From Chromera velia (Eukaryota > Sar > Chromeraceae), in the NCBI GenBank assembly GCA_018398765.1, contig JAHBMJ010002378.1, positions 48,919-61,418 on the forward strand: a stretch of DNA of 12,500 bases, read 5' to 3'. This document shows, one piece after another, positions 1 through 7,479 of the stretch. The translations under genes were made by a program, and so were the position numbers. Every line of letters begins with the position of its first letter. Position 1 is the stretch's first letter. Under the pieces are notes generated by a model, which saw only the letters and a list, made by a program, of their open reading frames with translations, was not told the DNA's origin and did no database searches.

Positions 1-381
1 GCACTGCATTCAGGCAGGAAAAAAAGGACAGGAAAAATAACTAGAGTGGGACAAGAGGAACGCCAGCTCAGAAAAAACTTCGCAGCTCTTCGCATAGTTC
101 AGCAGAAAATTGGGAGAACGAGCCGAAACCAGACCCCAGACAGACAGAAAGGCTGCATGGGAGGCGGAAAGACAGAGAGGTGGACGAAAAGGACGAAAAG
201 GTCGGGTACATACACACGAACACAGGGAGAGAACCCAAGCACAAGCACAAGAGGTGCCCGAAAGGAAAGAAAAACTCCATGCAACGACCCGATGCACAGA
301 CAGACAGAGATTCCGAGAGGGAATTGAAGAGGCAGACCTGAACTGTTCAGACTTATACGCACAAAGAAAAAGAGAGTAGCC
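1..381. other. 3' flank of the PHD-finger gene; no gene seen
   Basis: This is a purine-rich plus strand (pyrimidine-rich when read with the upstream gene). Short open frames exist on both strands but look like composition artefacts: rich in Phe, Ser, Leu and Cys on the minus side, and Arg, Lys and Glu on the plus side, with no motif. It probably holds the 3' UTR or downstream sequence of the minus-strand gene. The stop region at 382-384 lies inside AATCA/GTAAGG (minus strand), which could also be read as a splice donor, so a further exon outside the window cannot be excluded. An imperfect palindrome CTGAACTGTTCAG lies at 338-350; no role is claimed. Confidence 0.5.
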
Positions 382-2162
382 TTACTGATTGCACGTGCGT
401 TTCCTTTTTTGCCGTACAGAGAGACCCTCGCCCACCTGGCACAGGTCCGCTTTGCCGTCATCGGCTTCCCTTCGTCGAAAGGTGTTCACACCACAGTCGA
501 TGAAACAATTTCTCCTGTTCGGCAAAACAAAGCAAGCGCCAAAGAGGAAACAGACAGAGCGAATATGTGAACAAATACACCAGCAGTCAAGAGAGAGAAA
601 ATCAATTGATCGAAGAACCAGAGGCCAAGCAAGTGCAGCAGAGAGAAGATTACAACAACTCCGGGTTGCAAGGATATCAGCTCGCGACCTTCTTCTGTCG
701 CATGTTTGCTGTCTGACTGTGTACTGCGACTGACTCACCGACTGACTGACTGTCTGGCTGACTGACTTGATCTCTCTAAATTCCGTTCCGTAGTCAGAGC
801 TCTTCAGTTTGACGGGATGTAGTGCTTCATAGGCTTCCCTGTCATCTTCTTCTTCTTGTTCTTCGTCATGGTCGTCATCTTCTTCATCTGGTAAATCATC
901 CTCCTCTTGCGCCTCTTCGCCCTCCCCCCGTTCCGCCATCTTCCTCCTCCTCTCCTCCCTCCTCTCTTCCCTCAATGCCCTGCGTGCCTGTCTCCTCTGC
1001 TCTTCCTCCAGCTCTTCCTCTCGCTCCGCAATCTCCCTCTCCACAGCCTCCAACTGTGCATTCAGAACGCTCAAACGCTCCTCATAAGTCTTCAACGTTT
1101 TCTCCATCTCCTCGCGCTCCGCCTCCGCCCTGTCTTCCCTCACACGCTCAGGTTCGAACACCACTGCGCGGATCAACACATCAGCAGAGGCGCTCGCAGT
1201 CGCGATGTCAGAAGATCGAGGCTCTCCCGTCTCCCAATCGAAACAGAACCAGTGGACCGGCTGCAAAAAGCAAAGCAAAGCAGGGCAAACAAACGCAAAC
1301 GAAATCAGACAAAGACATGCGAAGGTTGCGGACAAATCGTCTAACGGGGGTCTAACGTCGCCTTCCACACAGCAGATAGAGGTAAAACCTCTCAAAGCAC
1401 AGACATAGACACGGACACATAAACAGCCACCCAGCCTTCCTGACACGCACATACGCAGAAGGTCGGACAGGCATTGGCAAAAAGAAAACGGCCCATCCAT
1501 CGACCATTTGAAAGAAAACGAGAGGCAGAGAGGATAACCTTTGACCGCGTCACCTCGAGTGACCTCGCGGGCACACACACAGACAGAAACAGGCGGAGAG
1601 TGCGAGATGCGAGCAAAAAGCCATGGAGAGAAAGACCGACCTGAGTATCTGTGACGGGTTCTGGAAGTTGAGCGGTGGACAACGCGGCACTGCACATGCA
1701 CTCAGAAGGCGAGAAGGAGAAGGATAGGCAGCAGCTGGTTTCTGTTGATAAAACTCAAAAATGGCTCTCAATGGCTCTCAAAAGACTTGACAGGGAGTGG
1801 GGAAAGTTCACAGACGGGAAACCACATGGAGACGGACACGCCCAGCAGCAAGAAGAAAAGTAGAAGGAGGCAAAGCGAAGAAAGACAGGACCCGGGGAGA
1901 AGATACTCTGTTTCTTCATCAATTCCCCCCCCATATCTCTCACACCCCCACACACGCACTGACTGACCCTGGATTTACACTTCTTTTGGCATCCTTCCAT
2001 CGTTTCTTTCCCTTCTTCCTCTTCTTCCTCTTGCTCTTCTTCTTGTTATTTCCCTTCCTCTCTGTCTTCTTTGTCTTCGAGGAGGAAGAGGAGGCGACCG
2101 CTTCAGACCCCTTTGTAGAAGGGAGGTGCCGCTGCAGACGGGAATCAACACACACCAACACC

Positions 2163-2195
<33 letters not shown>

Positions 2196-5100
2196 CCCAC
2201 ACAAAAGAAAGAGGCGGCGAGAGGGCAAAGTCGAAGAGGCAGACGGAGTGGACAGTCGGAGTTCAGCTTGCCTCTCCAAATTTGTTGGGATAGAAAACCT
2301 CGTGACTGTCTGCATTGCTGCACCCCCCCACAAGCGGAATGCCAAACAGGGCCTTCGCAAGAGGAAAAGACCGAAACAGCTCGTCAGACCCTCGCACACG
2401 CACAGGCACACATACACACGCTCTCTCTGTCTCACACACACTCACACACAGACACAATCAAACAAGCACACTCGCGCACCCGCATGTATATCGCAGACAG
2501 CTGCACCCACAAATGAGTCCTCGCTGGCCCCCTCATGCCGTCATCCCCACCCAAACGCCCCCCCTGGCTAATGACGCACGCCGCCCTCCCTGACTGACTG
2601 ACTGACTTGACTGCCTGACTGACTGACGTTGCAAATGACGGCCCGATTTTCGACTACGTAACAGGACCCCTCAGGCACGCACCGAGGATGGAACGCCCTG
2701 GGGCACTTGATACAACTGCATGCATGTTGATTGACCGAATTAAGGCAGGGAGGGAGGAACAAAGGGAAGGTGAAGCAACGAGAGACGGGCAACAGGTTTT
2801 TTACCTTCGTGTGCCGGGGGGGGGGAGATGGGGCACGTGCTCAAGCCTTCTTGCAATTTCGGAAAAGGAAGAGAGTAGCTCTACAGGCATCCATGCATTG
2901 ACATCAGACAGAGAGAGACCCCCGTGTCCATCCAATCCAACTCCGGCACGCACGCACGCACACACTACCAGAGCGACCGCCAGTTTCCGTCCGACTCAGT
3001 GTGCGTCACTCTTCTTCATCGCAAGCACACAAAAAGAGAATCACCCCACCCCGCATGACGTGTTGTTCGAGCGTGTCGACATTCACATCTCCCTGAATCT
3101 GGGAGAGAAGAAAGAAAAGCCAAACATGCGTAAAAACAACTGACAAAACAGCCTGTCCATCCCCGTCAGAAAACATCCCGAGTGCGGGGAATCCCAGAGC
3201 TTCTAGTTCCCGCTGGGGGTTGGAGGTTTCTAAGCTGTCCTGGAACAAATCCACTTCCGCCTCTTCCCCTGGGCTGGCAGCTGCTGGCGCTGCAGCCACG
3301 TCCGAGTTCCTCAACTTCGGTTTTCTGTTCTTCGGTTGCACACAGTCCGACTGCAGGGAGGGACGGAGGGGGCGCAACGGAGAGGCAATGAATCCCGAAG
3401 AGAAGCAGAAGGTTTGTATGCAGGAAGCCTTCCTGCATGGGTGTTCGAACTTCTATCCCCGTCATCTGACTGGCGAAACCATGCACTTACCGTGTTTCTC
3501 TCCCACCATACCATGTCCCTCTCTCGCTCTCCTCAGCCTGTAGGCCCAACGCAACGGAGGGATCGCCACTTTCTCTCTCTAATCGAAGACAGAAACCACG
3601 AACGAACAAACGCAAACGAAGGCTCGAGAAAATAGAAAGAAGGCGCCTCACACAAAGAGACAAACGCGATCTCCTCTTTTCCTTTTTCATTTCGACAGGG
3701 TGACTCGGTGGAAGGACGGGTGGATACACGCATACAGCAACCAAAGAGCAAGTGAGTTAGAAAGACGACAGACAGAGACAGATTAAGGAAACGGATTAGA
3801 GAGATAATGACCTGACTCACTGACTGACCTCGCTCAGCGTACACCTGTTGCACCAGTGGATGGGACAAATGAAGCTCCAGTTCCGGAGGCTCCCGTCTTC
3901 TTCCTTCGAGTGATTGCCGTCCTTCATTATTCGTCCTGGGCAGTTTTCTACCCGGAGAATCTTCTTCAGGTCTCCAGTCAGACACGCTTCGTGGTAAAAC
4001 TTTGCGCACCGAGGGTGAGCACACGCGAGTACCTGCAGAGAGAAAGGACCATGTATGACGAGGAGAGGACAAATCTCCGTGTTCCATGTTCAGACCGACC
4101 AAGGAAGTGAGAAACCCTACAGGTCCTCCCCCCGCGCACACACTCACCCCCACTGACCTTCGATCGGTCGTCGTAGATCCCGCACACTGCACATGGGACG
4201 CGGCCTGCCTTGCAGCAGTCACACCCCCAAGCGGTCTCTTCATTTTCTTCTCCAAGCTCTGAAGCCTCAGAGTCGACCTCACTTCCTTCCTGAGCAAATT
4301 CTGGATCGATATATTCTTCCGCAGATGAATCCGAAAGGAAATCTGCGTAGTCGGTCTCATTCTCCTCATGCCTCCTCTCCTCTGCCTCCTCTTCTTTCTC
4401 TGCAATCTCGTTGATCTCCTTCTCGTCTTCCTCCTTCTTCCCCTTCCCTTTCCCCTTCTTCCCTTTCTGCACAGGACCAGAGAAAGAAGACGGAGACGAC
4501 GAGGAGGAAGCTGCGGCTGCTGCTGCTGCTGCTACTGCTTTCCGTTCCTTTTCCTCTTTCATTTCGGCAACTTCTCTCCTCCATTCCTCCACCCGTTGAA
4601 GGGCGATCTCTCTATTTTTCTTTTTCTGATATTCCTGCTTTGCTACCGTCTCTGCGTCCAGCTCCTCAAGTGTGTGTTCTGCCGAGGCACTAACGACACG
4701 CGGGTTGAGTCCCGCACAACTCCTATGGAAGACCTTCCGGCATCCTCTATCGCAGACGACCATCGTGTCGAGGTCCGAAAGCCCTATGACCATCCCGCAC
4801 CATGCACAGGCGTGTTCGAGGCTCTCTGCGTGAAGTCTCTGGACTCCGTACGGCCCCGCTGAGGCCAGGAAATCTTCAAGGCCTTTGAAAGCCGCGTACG
4901 CCGATCTGAAAGGACAATGAAGGACAGAAACATCCAGATGAAAGAACCAAGAGTGAGAAGACCGAATAGCTCAAAGGAAGCAGAGTCGAACGACAGAGAC
5001 AGGCACTCACGGAGGAATTTCTGGAAAGGCAATCAATGTGCGTGCATACACGGGCACAACGAGAAAGGCGCTGCAGGCCAGGACTGCAGAAGAGCGAAAG

Positions 5101-6442
5101 AAGAGAAGTCACAAAATCGAAGCAGGTCGATTCAGAAAAGGAAAACCTCTCGGCACTACTCCCTGCCCATGGCAAACCAAAAAAGGAGACAAGGAGGACA
5201 TCTGTCGCGCGACGCAGAAAGGAATGTCAAGAGAGAACCGAACAGTCACTCAGGCTGTCTTTCGTTTTCTTCGACCTTTTGCCTGCCTTAGAGAGACGAG
5301 AAAGAAATGTCTGTGTCCGTCCTGTCTTGAAAAAGTCAAACTTCAAAAAGGGCAAGAAGACACTAGAAAAAAGGGCAAAATCTCCCCCCCCACCTGCTGC
5401 AAAGCAATTTTTCCTTCCCCTTCCTCAAAGAGTCCAAGTCATTGACCCCAAACAGAGAGGCTGATGCTGCCACTGCAAGATTACGGGAGGCCTCCCAGAC
5501 TGGCGGTCGATAAAAGTCTCTCCGACACGCACTGCTCTCCCCGTTCCCACACCCATCCGTTGCTTCAGTACAAGAGACGGAGGTTGCTGCATCAGGTGCT
5601 GGTCCTCCGTCACCTCTCTCCCCCTCTTGCCCCCCGTCCCCCAACTCTAACATCGGTTCATCTCCCCCCTGATCCAAGGCCAGAAAAGCTCGGTCTTCCT
5701 CTCTGACTGACATGTGAGAAAAGTCGATCGCACATTCTCTCGAGATACTCGCAGGAGCATCTGACTCTGATTCTGATTCTGTGGAAGCGTCTGCTTCGCA
5801 CGGATCGGCTGCAACAGAAACAGCAACTGGACCTGCTGGATGCTCAGTCTCTGTCATTCTCTCTTTGCTTTCACAATCGGCAGCAACTGAAACGGCAGGA
5901 ACTGGAGCGGCTCGATGATCTACTTCCGACATTCTCGGATGGGTTTCAGAAGCGGCAGCAACTAGAGCGGCAGCAACTTGAGCTGCTGTATGATCCGCTT
6001 CTGACATTCTCGGCTGGGTTTCAGAAGCGGCAGCAACTGGAGCGGCTGTATGATCCGCTTCTGACATTCTCGGATGGGTTTCAGAAGCGGCAGCAACTGG
6101 AGCGGCTGGATGATCCACTTTCGACACTCTCTCTTGCGGTTCAGAAACGGCAATCCCTAAAGCCCCCGAACTCTCACTATGAGATTCGTCCTGTTTTCCT
6201 TTTTTGTTTTTGTTTCCCTTCCTGCCTCTTCCTCTTTCAACCATAAAAGACGAGCTTGGCGATGATGCTGCTGAGTTTTCACTCTGTGGTCTGGTGGACT
6301 GGGAGTCTTCGTCTCCCGCTGGCTCTTCCAGGATTTTGCGTTTTCTTGCGCCTTTGCGGGTCTCGATCTCACTCTCCTCGGGCTGAGGGTGATCGGTTGG
6401 AGGTTTCTCCTCGGAAGTTTTCGATTGAGACCTCAGCCTCAT
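382..6442 (-). CDS. Multi-exon triple-PHD-finger protein (EDM2/NSD-like), probable chromatin reader
   Basis: Exons inferred from splice signals and phase, in coding order: 6442-5394, 5070-5011, 4905-4158, 4032-3829, 3350-3141 plus 3098-3010 (or one exon 3350-3010), 2715-2628, 2131-1968, 1689-1641, 1260-767, 514-382. All junctions keep frame, giving about 1,109 residues with the short stretch retained. The ATG at 6442 has an in-frame TGA two codons upstream. Layout: disordered 1-350 with repeats at about 109-213; PHD1 ligands C403 to C601; PHD2 C608 to H678; PHD3 C680 to H832; Lys-rich tract 849-876; coiled coil about 938-1012; acidic 1013-1042; C-terminal tail. Known of the family: EDM2 and NSD proteins carry tandem PHD fingers that read histone H3 tails, NSD together with a SET domain. 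Inferred: a nuclear histone-tail reader or scaffold; no SET domain or other catalytic domain was seen. Least certain are the 60-nt exon 2, the 49-nt exon at 1689-1641 and the C-terminal end. Confidence 0.82.
727..766 (-). repeat. Degenerate TCAG tetranucleotide repeat at a 5' splice site
   Basis: On the minus strand the inferred intron 766-515 starts GTCAGTCAG and continues with degenerate copies (CAGTCAGTCAGTCGG). The repeat begins exactly where exon 1260-767 ends. This 252-nt intron is a multiple of three and free of stops in the upstream frame, so retention would be tolerated. Confidence 0.6.
928..1152 (-). other. Charged coiled coil
   Basis: Residues about 938-1012 are almost entirely Glu, Arg, Lys, Ala and Leu with heptad-spaced hydrophobics in the middle (L, L, L, V, I), then become a nearly uninterrupted Glu/Arg single-alpha-helix-like stretch. 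A poly-acidic stretch (about 1013-1042, DNA 838-927) follows. It likely serves in dimerisation or as a rigid spacer. It begins about 36 residues after the start of the exon 1260-767, whose first residues (PVHWFCFDW) look like part of a small folded element I do not recognise. Confidence 0.6.
1994..2077 (-). other. Lysine-rich probable nuclear localisation tract
   Basis: Residues 849-876 of the spliced protein are dominated by Lys and Arg with KKK and KRKKRKK clusters, directly after PHD3 and a Ser run. This fits a classical basic nuclear localisation signal or a DNA/RNA-binding tail, consistent with a chromatin protein. It lies in the exon 2131-1968. Confidence 0.6.
2132..2627 (-). other. Intron between PHD3 exons, with a GT microsatellite
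   Basis: This 496-nt intron has a GTCAGT donor at 2627 and a CTGCAG acceptor ending at 2132. It contains the TCAG repeat at its start and, read on the coding strand, a (GT)n tract at about 2193-2165 roughly 30 nt before the acceptor. Plus-strand open frames here are rich in His, Thr and Ser from the microsatellites and are not credible genes. Confidence 0.55.
2591..2627 (-). repeat. TCAG tetranucleotide repeat at the 5' splice site after PHD3
   Basis: On the minus strand the sequence reads GTCAGTCAGTCAGGCAG and goes on with further TCAG copies, starting exactly after codon AAC of exon 2715-2628. The same arrangement in shorter form begins the introns at 3828 and 1967. See the finding on splice donors. 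Confidence 0.7.
3351..3828 (-). other. Intron between PHD2 and PHD3 exons; holds a possible frame-breaking cryptic exon
   Basis: This 478-nt intron runs from GTCAGT (3828) to CCCTGCAG (ends 3351). Inside it, CCTACAG before 3537 and the near-consensus donor GTAAGTG after 3491 bound a 47-nt segment. Including it would shift the frame (47 is not a multiple of three), so if used it would act as a poison exon; it is not included in the model. Otherwise nothing recognisable. Confidence 0.4.
3856..4193 (-). other. PHD finger 2
   Basis: Seen: C608-x2-C611-x11-C623-x4-C628-x4-H633-x2-C636, then W671 and the closing pair C675-x2-H678. It is interrupted by the intron 4157-4033 directly before the second ligand pair. 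The string FYHEACL and the following FICPIHWCNRC strongly resemble the middle finger of EDM2 and NSD proteins, where the closing C/H pair runs straight into the first pair of the next finger. Between C636 and W671 there is a modest charged insertion. Phase-0 joining of K619 to V620 across the intron supports the model. Confidence 0.8.
4212..4808 (-). other. PHD finger 1, split by a ~164-residue low-complexity insertion
   Basis: Seen: C403-x2-C406-x14-C421-x3-C425-x4-H430-x2-C433, then a gap of about 164 residues, then W596-x-C598-x2-C601. This is the C4HC3 ligand order, including FHRSC and the W before the last pair. The gap (DNA 4224-4715) holds a charged helical stretch, poly-Ala, poly-Ser, Lys-Gly repeats and Glu-rich acid. 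In ordinary PHD fingers this gap is a few tens of residues at most. The finger and its insertion lie in a single exon (4905-4158), so the insertion is protein, not an intron. Confidence 0.75.
5071..5393 (-). other. First intron of the PHD gene
   Basis: This 323-nt gap runs from a GTGGGG donor at 5393 to a CCTGCAG acceptor at 5071. Phase 2 on both sides joins KEKLLCS to SAFLVVPVY. A second CAG 12 nt upstream would break frame with the chosen exon. I see no gene in it; a plus-strand Arg/Lys-rich open frame here is not supported. Confidence 0.5.
5804..6118 (-). repeat. Coding tandem repeat, 60-75 bp unit, about 5 copies
   Basis: Residues about 109-213 repeat a unit like ADHTAAPVAAASETHPRMSE. 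Central copies are 20 residues (60 bp) and nearly identical in DNA; one copy has a 5-residue internal duplication (VAAA repeated), and the two C-terminal copies are more diverged, with cysteines added. The N-terminal boundary copy begins KVDHPAAP. The repeat is in-frame and looks disordered. Confidence 0.85.
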
Positions 6443-7479
6443 GGCTCAATCGAGAAGCGCTCAGAGCTAGGACGAAGGTATTTCACGGCCTAAAACCAGT
6501 GCAGAGAAAAAATCGGTCTGCACAGCATGGTCATGCCAGCTCAACGCTCCTTTTTACTGAGTTACGCTGAAACAGACCCGCAAAAACGTCGCCTTTCCTA
6601 TTTGTAGACGAAAATCCCTTTTTCGGGACGGTGCCGTCTCCTAAAAGATTTGTTGCACCAGGCATTCATTCAAAAAATGAGGAGACCATAAGAACAGCAC
6701 CTCCGTTTGCTTTCTGTTACTATTCGGACAGGCAAGGGCTACTCTGACACCAGCGACGAGTGATTCATGGCAGCGTGTGAAGATCGAGAGACTGTGAGTG
6801 ATTGTCACTTCTTGAATCGACAGCGACGTACGTTCTCGCGCTGAAATGTCGATATGTCACGGCTGCTGGAGATCGTCACAAGCACCGCGCCGCGCGCAAA
6901 CCGCGCGCAGTCTGGCTGACACACTGATTCTATCGCACCCGCGTTTTTCTGAGTCATCCCAGGAACTCATTACAATTATTAATAAGCTGCCCCACAATAT
7001 ATATGCAGTCAGACTGTGACTTTAGTTCGCTTTGTGTACGCGCTGTTTTGTTTTGGGCTTACTGCTGTGATTACGAGCGCATGCATGCATGCATCACTGA
7101 AAAAATATATAATATTCGATCCGGCCGGATTAATATATACATGCATGCATTTCAGAACCATGCATTCGATCAAGGGCCGGCTGCATATATATACGCATCT
7201 TGATGAAGCACACACTCTCAGGCATCTGTGCATCAGACTCTCCGAGAGGTGCCACCCATTTGGGAGAGGAAGAAAAGAGGTCTAGCAACTCCAGAAGCTA
7301 GAGGGTCGGTTGTCGAAATTCCAACATTGCACTGCAGGCGATTTTTGTCGCTGTCTCGTTTTCTTCCCCTTTCCTTCCTCACTTTGGGGGAGTGTGCTTG
7401 AATTACTCACATCAGCAATTTTATTTTCCCGACAAAAACAATCCTTCGTGTCTTCTCCCTGTAGAAGACTTCACTGAAG
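6443..7479. promoter_or_regulatory. Shared divergent promoter / 5' UTR region
   Basis: These ~1.04 kb separate the two start codons, so both transcription starts and 5' UTRs should lie here. Composition changes along it: a (CG)-rich patch with two GCGCGC blocks at about 6887-6911, then a distinctly AT-rich island (about 6960-7200) with TATATA runs, the TGCATGCA cluster, and a perfect 12-bp palindrome ATCCGGCCGGAT at 7119-7130. Before the plus-strand ATG, a pyrimidine tract ends in TGTAG at 7464, which could be the acceptor of a 5' UTR intron. Small open frames at 7003-7285 are not supported as genes. Confidence 0.65.
7079..7150. promoter_or_regulatory. TGCATGCA motif cluster
   Basis: GCATGCATGCATGCAT at 7079-7094 and ATGCATGCAT at 7141-7150, with further TGCAT cores nearby (about 7158-7166 and 7181-7187). 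TGCATGCA is the established core of several ApiAP2 binding sites and an enriched promoter element in coccidia. It lies about 330-400 bp upstream of the plus-strand ATG and 640-710 bp upstream of the minus-strand ATG, so either or both genes could be its target. The motif is palindromic and gives no orientation. Confidence 0.6.

Larger units (their letters stand above)
2126..3852 (-). other. PHD finger 3 (C5HCH type) spread over several exons
   Basis: Seen after splicing: C680-x2-C683, about 118 intervening residues (Ala/Pro/Glu-rich, from 3350-3010), then C802-x2-C805-x4-H810-x2-C813-x15-C829-x2-H832. CIKCPRAFHPRC is the canonical third-finger signature of the EDM2/NSD cassette. The last histidine lies in the next exon (starts 2131), so the ligand set is complete only if the phase-0 join of 2628 to 2131 is right; that the join supplies the expected C-x2-H pair is good support for it. 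The insertion between the first and second ligand pairs mirrors the one in PHD1. Confidence 0.72.

Noticed and set aside
46-379. Plus-strand open frames at the left edge
   Set aside because: Composition-driven Arg/Lys/Thr/Glu readings without motif, lying in the 3' flank of the minus-strand gene.
382-1701. A single 439-aa minus-strand gene read without introns
   Set aside because: The frame happens to be open through two inferred introns, but the middle parts are Cys/Phe/Leu-rich and noncoding-like. Strong acceptors and phase matches support exons at 1689-1641, 1260-767 and 514-382.
727-2627. TCAG repeats as a CRISPR array or transposon end
   Set aside because: The unit is 4 nt with no spacers, and the locus is a eukaryotic intron. 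No terminal inverted repeats or transposase were seen.
2126-4808. An NSD-type histone methyltransferase
   Set aside because: The PHD cassette matches, but I found no SET, AWS, post-SET or PWWP motif in the rest of the gene, so no catalytic function is called.
7003-7285. Small open frames (66-89 aa) around the TGCATGCA cluster
   Set aside because: Short, rich in His, Cys, Met and Ile from the repeats, on both strands at once, with no motif. Better explained as promoter or 5' UTR.
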